Shown here one piece after another: positions 42,487 to 50,709 of a DNA stretch of 64,000 nt. The notes beneath the pieces were generated by a model. It was not told where the DNA came from. It saw nothing but the letters and a program-made list of their open reading frames with translations, and did not search any database. The DNA is from Halomonas sp. SpR8 (lineage in GTDB: Bacteria; Pseudomonadota; Gammaproteobacteria; Pseudomonadales; Halomonadaceae), in the NCBI RefSeq assembly GCF_031010195.1, contig NZ_JAUAMC010000004.1, positions 186,001 to 250,000 on the forward strand, in the 5' to 3' direction. The number at the start of each line of letters is the position of its first letter. Within the stretch, counting starts at the first letter, position 1. Made by a program: the position numbers and the translations under genes.

Positions 42487-43029
42487 GTGGAAGACGCGGT
42501 AGCGCCCAATAACGGGCCGGATCGAATTGCTTTCTATGCGCTGCGCGGCGTCATCCGCCTATGCGATGGGGTAGGTGTAGCGTTAATGGCGGCCATTCTG
42601 TTCCTGATCGTGGCGGCGGTTATTGCCCGCGACCTGTTGGGGCTGGGGATGCCCTGGACGGAAGAGGTGGCGTCCATGCTGGCGATTTACGCCATTGGCT
42701 TTGGCTCGTTATCGGCGTGGGTGCGCAGCGAGCACCTGGTGGTGGATCTGTTCAGCCACAAGCTTTCAGGGCTGGGTAAAAATATTCAGTATCGGCTCAC
42801 CGCGCTGATTTCTTGCGGTTTTTTTCTACTCGCAGCCTGGGGCTCGTGGATAATGTCGGATATGAGTGCCAACAATAAAACCGTCTCGTTAAGTATCAGT
42901 TTTAGCTACCTCTACTATGGTGTTTTCTTTAGTTTTGCGGGCATGGCGCTGATTGCCCTGTGGCAAACCCTGCGTGGGCCGGTGGCGTGGTTGGAAACCT
43001 CCCATGAAGAGGAGGCCTCGCAGCCATGA
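42487..43029 (+). CDS. dctQ: TRAP small permease (DctQ), second system
   Basis: 180 residues, four predicted helices (about 25-48, 60-80, 98-118, 140-160). GTG start with AAGGAG seven bases before it. RDLLGLGMPWTEEVASMLAIYAIGFG is typical DctQ helix 2. The stop overlaps the dctM start by four bases (ATGA). It links the binding protein to the large permease. Confidence 0.86.
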   Translation: MEDAVAPNNGPDRIAFYALRGVIRLCDGVGVALMAAILFLIVAAVIARDLLGLGMPWTEEVASMLAIYAIGFGSLSAWVRSEHLVVDLFSHKLSGLGKNIQYRLTALISCGFFLLAAWGSWIMSDMSANNKTVSLSISFSYLYYGVFFSFAGMALIALWQTLRGPVAWLETSHEEEASQP

Positions 43030-44321
43030 CCGAACTACTGATTTTTGTCGGCGGCCTGTTAGTGCTAATGGCGATTGGCTTGCCGGTGGTCGTCGCTATT
43101 GGCGTTACCTCGTTTATCGCCTTGGTATTTACCGGGACTGGCGGCTTGCCCGCCGAGCTTTTGCCGCTACGTATGGTGCAAACGCTCAATAACTTTACCC
43201 TGCTGGCGATACCGCTGTTCATTCTGGCCGCCAATATTATGAATATTGGCTCGACGACCACGCGGATTTTTGACTTTGCCACCGCCTTGGTGGGCTTCAC
43301 CAAGGGCGGCCTTGGCCACGCTAACGTGGTAGCCAGCTCTATCTTTGCCACCATGTCGGGCACCGCCGTGGCCGATGCGGCGGGGCTAGGTAGCATCGAA
43401 ATCAAGGCCATGAAAGAGCGAGGCTATGCGCTGGACTACTCCACTGGCATTACCGCCGCCTCCAGCGTGATCGGGCCAATTCTGCCGCCGAGCATCGCGC
43501 TAGTCGTCTATGGGTGGCTGGCCAATGTGAGTATTGGCGGGCTGTTTATGGCGGGGCTGCTGCCGGGTATTTTGATGGCGCTGCTGCTAATGGGCATGAC
43601 CGTACTGCTGGCCACCACTGGCAGGGTGGTGATGCCCAAACCCACGCCCTTTGATGCCTGTGAAGTCGCCCGTACCGGTAAGCGCGCTATTTTACCGCTG
43701 ATGATGCCGGCGATTATCGTCGGCGGTATTTGGGGCGGCTTTTTCACGCCGACTGAAGCCGGTGCGGTTGCCTCGCTCTACGCGGTCATTCTGGGTGGGC
43801 TGATCTATCGGGATTTGAACTGGCGAGATCTCTACAGCGCCTTTCGCCGCACCCTGATGTTTAGCGCGGTGATCCTGCTGATTATCGCTGTTTCCAGTTT
43901 TTACGGCTGGATTCTGGTGCGCATGGGCATTCCCCAAGCGTTGGCGGGTCAGGTGGCCAGCATCGATATGCCCATGTTTGCACTGCTGCTCTGCTTTGCG
44001 CTGTTCTTCCTGTTAATCGGCTGCTTTATGTCGGTGATTGAAAGCATTCTGATTTTCACCCCGATTGTGGTGCCTGCTGCGCTAAGTGCCGGATTAGACC
44101 CCGTTCACTTTGGCATCGTGATGGTGATCACGCTCTCGGTGGGGGTGATTACGCCGCCCTTTGGCACCGTGCTGTTTTTGATGGTAGGCATTACACGGCT
44201 GCGCTACGGCCAGGTCGTGACGGCGATCATGCCGTTCCTGCTGCCAATTATTGCTACCATTTTGTTACTGATCTTGGTGCCAGGGCTGGCGACCTGGCTG
44301 CCGGATATCATGGGATATTGA
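43026..44321 (+). CDS. dctM: TRAP large permease (DctM), second system
   Basis: 431 residues, 11-12 hydrophobic segments. Family motifs are SIFATMSGTAVADAAGLGSIEIKAMKERGY in order at about 103-133 and SSVIGPILPPSIALVVYG near 148. Ion-coupled transport subunit. Translationally coupled to dctQ. It converges on the FAD oxidase gene, with a terminator between. Confidence 0.9.
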   Translation: MTELLIFVGGLLVLMAIGLPVVVAIGVTSFIALVFTGTGGLPAELLPLRMVQTLNNFTLLAIPLFILAANIMNIGSTTTRIFDFATALVGFTKGGLGHANVVASSIFATMSGTAVADAAGLGSIEIKAMKERGYALDYSTGITAASSVIGPILPPSIALVVYGWLANVSIGGLFMAGLLPGILMALLLMGMTVLLATTGRVVMPKPTPFDACEVARTGKRAILPLMMPAIIVGGIWGGFFTPTEAGAVASLYAVILGGLIYRDLNWRDLYSAFRRTLMFSAVILLIIAVSSFYGWILVRMGIPQALAGQVASIDMPMFALLLCFALFFLLIGCFMSVIESILIFTPIVVPAALSAGLDPVHFGIVMVITLSVGVITPPFGTVLFLMVGITRLRYGQVVTAIMPFLLPIIATILLLILVPGLATWLPDIMGY

Positions 44322-44344
44322 TCAAGGCGTTTCTGGTAGAAAAG

Positions 44345-44367
44345 CCCCGCGGCGTTGTTCCGCGGGG
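44345..44367 (-). terminator. Terminator of the FAH-dehydratase-oxidase operon
   Basis: CCCCGCGG (44345-44352) and CCGCGGGG (44360-44367) pair around a 7-base loop. On the minus strand CTTTTCTAC follows, so the hairpin ends the transcript of the minus-strand genes starting at 48325; on the plus strand no T run follows. Confidence 0.82.
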
Positions 44368-44380
44368 TAGGTAGGCGCTG

Positions 44381-45808
44381 TTATTGCTCCTCTGCAGGCA
44401 AAATCCTCCCTGGGTTCATCAGCCCTTTGGGGTCAAGCAGTGCTTTAACGCCGCTGATCAACTCCCGCTCGATAGGCGATAATCGCGCCAAGTAAGCCGC
44501 TTGCTTGGCGCGACCAATGCCGTGCTCTGCGCTGATGCTGCCGTGGAACTCGTCGAGCACCTCAAACAACTGCTCCTCCAAGCCATGCAGATGGGCTTTT
44601 TTATCACTATCTGCCATTGCCTTGGGCGGTAGAATATTAAAGTGCAGATTGCCGTCGCCCACGTGCCCATAGGCGATGATTTCGCACTCGGGGGACGCCG
44701 CCATCACCACCTCGCTTGCCCGGCTAACGAAGTCCGGAATCGCCGAAATGGGCACCGAGATATCGGTGCGCAAATGCTCTCCGCGCCGCCGCTGGCCTTC
44801 CAGCATGCTTTCGCGGAACTGCCACAACTGGGCGGATTGGGTGTCGCTAGAGGCCAGCGCACCATCCAGCACCAGCTCGCGCTCCATGCCGGTTTCCAAC
44901 AGTTGTTCCAGCATCGAACCGAGATCTACCGGCCCGGTGGCCGCGACTTCCATCAACACGTACCAGGGGTAAGCACTCTCCATCGGGTCGCGGAGCTCAG
45001 GCGTTGCTTCGATAGCAAGCTCAATGCAGCGGCGGGGAATCAGCTCGAAAGCGGTCAACAGATCGCAGCAGTCGCGTCGCGCCAAACCGTAGAGATCAAT
45101 CACCGCCTGAACAGAGGGCAGGCCAAGCAGCGCGGTACGGTTTTGGGTCGGGCGTGGTGAGAGTTTGAGTACCGCGCCAGTGACGATGCCCAGGGTGCCC
45201 TCGCTGCCTAAAAACAGCTGCTGAAGGTCGTAGCCGCGGTTGTCTTTATGCAGCGCGTTCAGGCTCTCCCAGACGCGCCCATCCGGCAGCACTACCTCAA
45301 GCCCCAACACCAGCTCGCGCATCATGCCGTAGCGCAGCACGTTAAGCCCGCCTGCGTTGGTGGCAATATTGCCGCCAATCTGACAGCTGCCTTGGGCACC
45401 TAGTGATAGCGGGAAGTCGCAGTCATGCTCAGCCGCCGCCAGTTTCACGTTCTCAAGGATGCAGCCTGCATCTACCGTGATGGTGAAGTTAACCGGATCA
45501 ATGGCTCGCACGCTGTTTAAGCGCTCCAGACTAATCACCAGTTCCTGACCGTTGGCAGCAGGCAAGGCGCCTGCCACCAAACCGCTATGGCCACCCTGGG
45601 GCGTCATTGCGACGCCCTGCTCATAGCAGCGCTTCACTACTTCGGCGACGTCCAAGGTATTGGCTGGGCGCGCCACGGCAAGCGGCGTGCCCAGCGTGTC
45701 GCCCGCCCAGTCGCTAACGTAGCGCGCCATGGCGTCCGGCTCTCGGATTAAACCGCGCTCGCCGAGTAAGTGGGTTAGCTCATTTAGAAAGGTGGTGGTG
45801 TTGGTCAT
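44381..45808 (-). CDS. FAD-linked 2-hydroxyacid oxidase/dehydrogenase (GlcD/D2HGDH family)
   Basis: 475 residues. FAD-binding PCMH domain at about 35-215 with TPQGGHSGLVAGALP, SLGAQGSCQIGGNIATNAGGLNVLRYG split over 135-160 and LGSEGTLGIVTGAVLKLSPRP; C-terminal FAD oxidase domain with YGHVGDGNLHFNI and EHGIGRAKQAAYLARLS. It oxidises a D-2-hydroxyacid such as D-lactate, D-2-hydroxyglutarate or glycolate. Start overlaps the stop of the dehydratase gene by one base (TAATG). The operon suggests oxidation of a hydroxyacid made in sugar-acid breakdown. Confidence 0.85.
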   Translation of the reverse strand: MTNTTTFLNELTHLLGERGLIREPDAMARYVSDWAGDTLGTPLAVARPANTLDVAEVVKRCYEQGVAMTPQGGHSGLVAGALPAANGQELVISLERLNSVRAIDPVNFTITVDAGCILENVKLAAAEHDCDFPLSLGAQGSCQIGGNIATNAGGLNVLRYGMMRELVLGLEVVLPDGRVWESLNALHKDNRGYDLQQLFLGSEGTLGIVTGAVLKLSPRPTQNRTALLGLPSVQAVIDLYGLARRDCCDLLTAFELIPRRCIELAIEATPELRDPMESAYPWYVLMEVAATGPVDLGSMLEQLLETGMERELVLDGALASSDTQSAQLWQFRESMLEGQRRRGEHLRTDISVPISAIPDFVSRASEVVMAASPECEIIAYGHVGDGNLHFNILPPKAMADSDKKAHLHGLEEQLFEVLDEFHGSISAEHGIGRAKQAAYLARLSPIERELISGVKALLDPKGLMNPGRILPAEEQ

Positions 45809-47109
45809 TAATGCTCTTCCTGCCAGGCCGCGCCTTCCGGAAAGCGGTGCTGGGCTTGGGACTCTGCATGCATGGCAATACTGTAACCCGGCGCCTCGGG
45901 TACCTGATAGCGGCCACGGTTGATGACCACCGGGTCGATAAAGTGCTCGTGAAGGTGATCCACATACTCAAGCACACGGCCCTCAAGACTACCGGATACC
46001 GCGATGTAGTCGAACAGTGAGATATGCTGGGTGTACTCGCAAAGCCCAACCCCACCGCCGTGAGGGCAAATCGGCACGCCGAATTTAGCGGCCATAAGCA
46101 CTACTAGAATGACTTCGTTGAGCCCACCCAGGCGCGCCGCATCAAGCTGGCAGTAGTCGATGGCATCGGCCTGGAAGAACTGCTTGAACATCACTTTGTT
46201 GTGGCAGTGTTCACCGGTGGCAACGCCGATAGGCGCAACGCGATGGCGGATCTCGGCATGACCGAGAATATCGTCAGGGCTGGTGGGCTCTTCGATCCAC
46301 AGTGGGTCAAATTCCGCCAAGCGGCGCATTTTAGTGACCGTCTCGTCGACTTCCCATACCTGATTGGCGTCCATCATGAGTACGTTGTCCCAGCCGATCT
46401 CATCGCGGAGCAGCGCTGCGCGGCGGGCGTCCTCTTCGATGTCGCCGCCAATCTTCTGTTTAAAGTGCGTCCAGCCTTCGGCCAGCGCTTCCCGGGCCAG
46501 GCCGCGTACTTTTTCGTCGCTGTAACCCAGCCAGCCCGCCGAGGTAGTGTAGGCAGGGTAGCCATCGCTGCGCATTTCGGCTTCGCGGGCTGCTTTGCCA
46601 GGGGCTTGGCGGCGCAGCAAACAGATCGCTTCTTCGGGCGTTAGCGCATCGGTGACAAAGCGGAAATCGAGGCAGCGCACCAACTGTTCGGGCGTCATAT
46701 CCACCAGCAGTTTCCACACCGGCTTGCCTTCTTTTTTCGCCCACATATCCCACACCGCGTTGACGATGGCAGCGGTGGCGAGATGGATCGCGCCTTTGTC
46801 GGGGCCGATCCAGCGGAGCTGGCTGTCGCCGGTAATTTCCCGCCAGAAGGTGCCCATATTGTCGGTAATCGAGGCAAGCGTTCGCCCTTCAATCAACGGC
46901 GCGAGCGACTGCAGCGCGGTAACCACGATCTCGTTGCCGCGGCCAATGGTAAAGGTTAACCCGTGCCCTTCGGGACTGCTGTCATCGGTATGCAGGATGA
47001 CGTAAGCGGCGGAGTAGTCCGGCGCGGCGTTCATGGCATCCGAGCCATCCAGCGAGCGGGAGGTAGGGAAGCGGATATCCTGAATCTCGACGCGAGTAAT
47101 GGTTGTCAT
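45808..47109 (-). CDS. L-fuconate dehydratase-type enolase superfamily enzyme
   Basis: 433 residues. Mandelate racemase subgroup: RFPTSRSLDGSDAMNAAPDYSAAYV at the start (two parts of the capping domain), HFKQKIG with KxK catalytic Lys (about 222), metal ligands in MMDANQVW, WIEEPTSPDD and GVATGEHCHN, and CPHGGGVGLCEYTQH with the catalytic His. This is the fuconate dehydratase family as in Xanthomonas. It removes water from L-fuconate, and by stereochemical analogy D-arabinonate, to the 2-keto-3-deoxy acid. AAGGAG precedes the ATG. Second gene after the FAH enzyme. Confidence 0.86.
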   Translation of the reverse strand: MTTITRVEIQDIRFPTSRSLDGSDAMNAAPDYSAAYVILHTDDSSPEGHGLTFTIGRGNEIVVTALQSLAPLIEGRTLASITDNMGTFWREITGDSQLRWIGPDKGAIHLATAAIVNAVWDMWAKKEGKPVWKLLVDMTPEQLVRCLDFRFVTDALTPEEAICLLRRQAPGKAAREAEMRSDGYPAYTTSAGWLGYSDEKVRGLAREALAEGWTHFKQKIGGDIEEDARRAALLRDEIGWDNVLMMDANQVWEVDETVTKMRRLAEFDPLWIEEPTSPDDILGHAEIRHRVAPIGVATGEHCHNKVMFKQFFQADAIDYCQLDAARLGGLNEVILVVLMAAKFGVPICPHGGGVGLCEYTQHISLFDYIAVSGSLEGRVLEYVDHLHEHFIDPVVINRGRYQVPEAPGYSIAMHAESQAQHRFPEGAAWQEEH

Positions 47110-47161
47110 TGTGCTCTCCTTGGCGTTGAGGTAAGTGATGTATGAATTGATAGAAACAGTA

Positions 47162-48325
47162 TTAACGGCGCGCTAAGTGGCGCATCAGATCGCGAATACC
47201 GTAGGTCCAAGGCGGCAACTGATCGCTTCGACCGACCTTATTGACCAAGGCACCTAACGCCGGGGTGGCGATGGTGACGCGGTCGTTCATATGATGCGTG
47301 AAGCCCTGACCTTTACCGTCGCGGTCTTGAATCGGCGAGAACATGGTGCCGAGAAACAGCATAAAGCCGTCCGGGTATTGATGGTGAGCGCCAATGGTTT
47401 GGCTGACCAGGTCCAGCGGGTCGCGGCTGATTTCACGCATATCGCTCTCACCCTGGAGCAGGAAGTCATCGTCTTCGCCCTCAATGCGCAGCGATACCTG
47501 GCAGTTGCGCACGCTGTCGATATCGAAGTGGTCATCGAATAGACGAATAAATGGGCCAATGGAACAGGAGGCGTTGTTGTCTTTCGCCTTGCCGAGCAGC
47601 AGGGCGCTGCGACCCTCAACGTCTCGAAGATTAACGTCGTTGCCCAAGGTCGCACCGCGCACCTGACCATGGCTATCGACGGCTAGGACAATTTCCGGCT
47701 CGGGGTTATTCCATTGAGAGGAGGAGTGTAAGCCCACTGTCGTGCCAAAACCCACCGATGAGAGCGGCTGCGCTTTGGTAAACACTTCGGCGTCGGGGCC
47801 GATGCCGACTTCCATATATTGCGACCAGCCGCCGCGGGCTTGAAGCGCTTTTTTAAGTGCCATCGCCTCTTCAGAGCCCGGCTTAATCTTGGAAAGGTCG
47901 CTGCCGATCAGCGCCTGCAAGTCGTCACGCAACTCGTCAGCACGGGTGGGATCACCGCCCGCTTGCTCCTCAATCACTCGCTCCATCAGGCTGACCGCAA
48001 AAGTGACACCGCACGCTTTAACCGCCTGCACATCGCAAGGGGCGAGCAGGTAGGGCGCCTGCGCTGGAGACGCCTGGGAGTTAGCCAGGAGCGTTTCTAA
48101 ACTAGCTAAAGGCTTCCCTTCTGCGCGTTTTATCACCTCCAGCAGGTCGTCACGTTCTAGCAGATCGGCCATGGTCGGGCCAAATTCGGTGATATCGATG
48201 ACTTTACCACCGTGCACGGTCACCAGTGCCGGGCCAGCCTGCGGGCCATCCAGCCAGACGCGGCCAACCAGCAGCGCTTTGTCCAGGTCATTGGGAATGG
48301 CGTCAGTAACGGAAAGTGGGTTCAT
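47162..48325 (-). CDS. FAH-family enzyme, candidate 2-keto-3-deoxy-sugar-acid dehydratase
   Basis: 387 residues, longer than the 280-residue hydrolases because of an N-terminal domain (about 1-160). The FAH catalytic core follows with WNNPEPEIVLAVDSHG (metal Glu), LGNDVNLRDVEGRSALLLGKAKDNNASCSIGPF in order and DLVSQTIGAHHQYPDGFMLFLGTMFSP. Length and form suit 2-keto-3-deoxy-D-arabinonate dehydratase (KdaD type) giving 2-oxoglutarate semialdehyde; a diketo-deoxy-fuconate hydrolase is the alternative. AAAGGAGG precedes the ATG. First gene of the operon with the fuconate-type dehydratase. Confidence 0.78.
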   Translation of the reverse strand: MNPLSVTDAIPNDLDKALLVGRVWLDGPQAGPALVTVHGGKVIDITEFGPTMADLLERDDLLEVIKRAEGKPLASLETLLANSQASPAQAPYLLAPCDVQAVKACGVTFAVSLMERVIEEQAGGDPTRADELRDDLQALIGSDLSKIKPGSEEAMALKKALQARGGWSQYMEVGIGPDAEVFTKAQPLSSVGFGTTVGLHSSSQWNNPEPEIVLAVDSHGQVRGATLGNDVNLRDVEGRSALLLGKAKDNNASCSIGPFIRLFDDHFDIDSVRNCQVSLRIEGEDDDFLLQGESDMREISRDPLDLVSQTIGAHHQYPDGFMLFLGTMFSPIQDRDGKGQGFTHHMNDRVTIATPALGALVNKVGRSDQLPPWTYGIRDLMRHLARR

Positions 48326-48584
48326 GCGTGCCTCCTTTAGTAATAGTGGAACGGTAATAATGGAATAGTAAGAAATGAATCTTTAAAAATGGTGTGCGAC
48401 TGGCGGTTGGTGCGCCATCGCCTATCCTGTTATGGATGTCGTGCTGTATGACAGGTATGCCAGTTAATGTCCTACTCTAGCGCACCGCTCTATTTCGGGT
48501 CGATAGGTAAATCTGTCTAGATGGATACGATTTCGCTGAGCAAGGCTTTCAACAATAAAAGTAAAAAGCATTAAGGAGAATTTC

Positions 48585-48734
48585 ATGTTAGACGAGTAGA
48601 AGGGCAAGCGAGTATTAATCAAGGGTGTCAGTCGGTTAAACGCTATGGCCCCTGGAACGATAACGACCAACACATTAAGCGGCTATATCACCGACCAGAT
48701 TATTGAGGTTAACGGTGGGCAGTTAATGGCATGA
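48585..48734 (+). pseudogene. Collapsed short-chain dehydrogenase (SDR) pseudogene
   Basis: AAGGAG stands six bases before an ATG at 48585. The frame reads MLDE, stop (TAG 48597-48599), KGKRVLIKGVSR, then NAMAPGTITT, then YITDQIIEVNGGQLMA and TGA at 48732. These are the first strand and glycine-loop start, the NAxxPGxI segment and the C-terminus of an SDR enzyme, joined in one frame with about 165 and 40 codons missing between them. The ribosome-binding site and the reading frame survive. The neighbours suggest it was a 2-keto-3-deoxy-fuconate-type dehydrogenase. Confidence 0.82.
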
Positions 48735-48921
48735 ACACTTCAACGCCCGATTTTGCCTCTAAGCAGTGTTATGAAATCGCCATCACACTATGGGCGACCC
48801 ATAGCTGCTCGTGCGCTTACACCATCAGCTCAGTTCGCAGCTGGCATCATCATAAGCATGGCTAAAATCCTTATTTGGATAGTTGCGCGATTGCAGGCGA
48901 CCAACTAGGTTAGAAGCTGGT

Positions 48922-48937
48922 GGTATGATACGTATAC
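48922..48937 (+). promoter_or_regulatory. Extended -10 and palindrome before the third TRAP operon
   Basis: TGGTATGAT (48922-48930 region, -10 at 48924-48929) fits an extended -10 element; no good -35 stands 17 bases upstream. ATACGTAT (48928-48935) is an 8-bp palindrome overlapping it, inside GTATGATACGTATAC, which is suitable for a GntR-type dimer. About 135 bases to the TRAP gene. Confidence 0.4.
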
Positions 48938-49070
48938 AGCAAGATGGTCAGTCATGTCGACTGTCACCACTGAAATGACCAACACGCCACAATAAACCAC
49001 GACCCATCGCAACAGACAGCAGCAAATCTCAATAACCAACAACAAATCTAACGGTTGTGAGGAGTACACA

Positions 49071-50069
49071 ATGAGTCATAAGAGCCAGCATCTCCGTATG
49101 TCCCGTCTGCTAACGGCTACGCTGATCGCCGCAGGCATCGGTTTCACGGGTGCCGTTCACGCCGCTGAAAACCTCCGTTTTGCCCATGTTTATGAAACCT
49201 CTGAGCCCTTTCATAAATGGGCACTGTGGGCCGCCGATGAGATCGAAAAGCGTACCGATGGGCGTTATACCATGCAGGTGCATCCCGCCTCATCGCTAGG
49301 TAAAGAGGAAGATATCAATGAAGGGCTTGAACTGGGCACGGTGGATGTTATTTATACCGGCTCTCAGTTTGCTGGCCGTGCGTACGGCCCCATCGGCATT
49401 GCAGGCGCTGCCTATATGTTCCGAGACTTTGATCACTGGCAGGCCTACGCCGATAGTGACCTGTTCCAAGAGATAGCTCAGGGCTACCAGGATCAAACCG
49501 GTAACGTTCCGCTGGCGCTCAACTATTACGGCGAGCGACATGTGACGTCCAATAAGGAGATCAACGAGCCTGCCGATATGGAAGGCCTCAAAATTCGGGT
49601 GCCCAACGCACCGATGTACATGATGATGCCGGAAGCCGTCGGCGCCAACCCCACGCCAATCGCCTTTGATGAGGTCTACCTCGCCTTGCAACAAGGCGTG
49701 GTGGATGCCCAGGAAAACCCGCTGCCCACTATTCGGGCCAAGGCCTTTCACGAGGTTCAGGACTACATCAACCTGACCGGCCACATCACCGACTCGTTAA
49801 TCACTATTGTCGGCGGGCCACGCTGGAACCAGCTCTCCGAAGAAGATCGCGAAATTTTCCGTGAGGTTTTCCAGGAAGCCGCCGAAAACAACACCAAGGA
49901 TATCCTCAAATCCGAGGACGAGCTGGTGGCCTGGTTCGAGGAGCAGGGCAACACGGTTAACGAAGTGGATCGAGAACTCTTCCGTGAGGCGGTTATGCCG
50001 GCCCATAACGGCGATGCTGCCACCTGGGATGAGGAAACCTACGAACGTCTCCAGGCTATCGGCCAATAA
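49071..50069 (+). CDS. dctP: TRAP solute-binding protein (DctP), third system
   Basis: 332 residues. GAGGAG precedes the ATG. Signal peptide MSRLLTATLIAAGIGFTGAVHA after a short polar lead, cleavage near 31. Binding-protein features: ENLRFAHVYETSEPFHKWA, ASSLGKEEDINEGLELG, LKIRVPNAPMYMMMPEAVGA with the carboxylate-binding Arg, and LALQQGVVDAQENPLPTI. The LKIRVP...AQENP pattern is general for sugar-acid and sialic-acid-type DctP proteins. Downstream dehydrogenase and GntR genes point to a hydroxy- or keto-sugar acid. Confidence 0.87.
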   Translation: MSHKSQHLRMSRLLTATLIAAGIGFTGAVHAAENLRFAHVYETSEPFHKWALWAADEIEKRTDGRYTMQVHPASSLGKEEDINEGLELGTVDVIYTGSQFAGRAYGPIGIAGAAYMFRDFDHWQAYADSDLFQEIAQGYQDQTGNVPLALNYYGERHVTSNKEINEPADMEGLKIRVPNAPMYMMMPEAVGANPTPIAFDEVYLALQQGVVDAQENPLPTIRAKAFHEVQDYINLTGHITDSLITIVGGPRWNQLSEEDREIFREVFQEAAENNTKDILKSEDELVAWFEEQGNTVNEVDRELFREAVMPAHNGDAATWDEETYERLQAIGQ

Positions 50070-50085
50070 TCCAACCCTTTGATGG

Positions 50086-50109
50086 CACTCCGCTCTTTTG
50101 AGCGGAGTG
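50086..50109 (+). terminator. Intercistronic hairpin after the third dctP
   Basis: CACTCCGCTC (50086-50095) and GAGCGGAGTG (50100-50109) form a perfect 10-bp stem with loop TTTT, 17 bases after the dctP stop; only TTTGG follows, so it is probably an attenuator or a stability element. Confidence 0.8.
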
Positions 50110-50125
50110 TTTGGAGTGTTGTGCC

Positions 50126-50668
50126 ATGAGTGACACACGAGAAGACGCCCCGCCTGCCGTCGATCCAATGATCGATTTTGAATCCGCCTTTGACGATACC
50201 CCGTTCAGGCTAAGTGATTACCGCATTGAAGATTTGGCGACCCTGATACTGTTTTGGGCGCTGATTTTAGTGGTATTTGCCCAGTTCTTTAGCCGCTACG
50301 TAATGGGTGACTCCATCGGCTGGACCGAGGAGATCGCTCGCTACCTACTGATTGGAGTGGGGTTTATGGGCAGTATCATGGCCGCCCGCAACGGCAGCCA
50401 TATTATGGTGGAGTTCTTCTACCACTACATGCCTGCGTGGCAGGCGCTTTTGCTGGAGCGTCTAGTAAACCTCATCAGCCTTACCTTCTATATAGCGATG
50501 GCGTGGGTGACCTATCAACTGGCATCGCGCACTAGCAGCTTGATGGTGTCCATCGACCTGCCCAAAAGCATCATCTATTTCACGGTCTGCGCGGCGTTTG
50601 TATTGATGGCGATGCGTACCGTTCAACGGCTCTATCTCAAGTATCAGCACCGCCACGATGATGTTTAA
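50126..50668 (+). CDS. dctQ: TRAP small permease (DctQ), third system
   Basis: 180 residues from the ATG at 50126 with GGAG nine bases before it; a TTG five codons earlier lies next to the hairpin and is less likely. Four hydrophobic helices at about 40-60, 72-95, 110-132 and 148-168. The segment FFSRYVMGDSIGWTEEIARYLLIG is typical. The long acidic N-terminus is unusual for DctQ but common in halophile membrane proteins. Confidence 0.86.
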   Translation: MSDTREDAPPAVDPMIDFESAFDDTPFRLSDYRIEDLATLILFWALILVVFAQFFSRYVMGDSIGWTEEIARYLLIGVGFMGSIMAARNGSHIMVEFFYHYMPAWQALLLERLVNLISLTFYIAMAWVTYQLASRTSSLMVSIDLPKSIIYFTVCAAFVLMAMRTVQRLYLKYQHRHDDV

Positions 50669-50709
50669 AGAGTGGTATTCGCCCCGCCATTTGTATTAAG
50701 AGGCCTGCT

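Larger units (their letters stand above)
48326..49070. other. 745-bp divergent region with a gene remnant and promoter
   Basis: No intact gene is supported. It holds the start region of the FAH operon (minus), a collapsed SDR pseudogene at 48585-48734, a 44-codon frame of unknown meaning at 48731-48865 whose ATG overlaps the pseudogene stop (no recognisable family), a promoter-like element with palindrome at 48922-48937, and a CA/AAC-rich leader before the TRAP gene at 49071. Confidence 0.75.

Noticed and set aside
48731..48865. 44-codon frame overlapping the SDR pseudogene stop
   Set aside because: No recognisable family, Cys/His-rich random-looking sequence and no separate ribosome-binding site; noted as possible remnant only.
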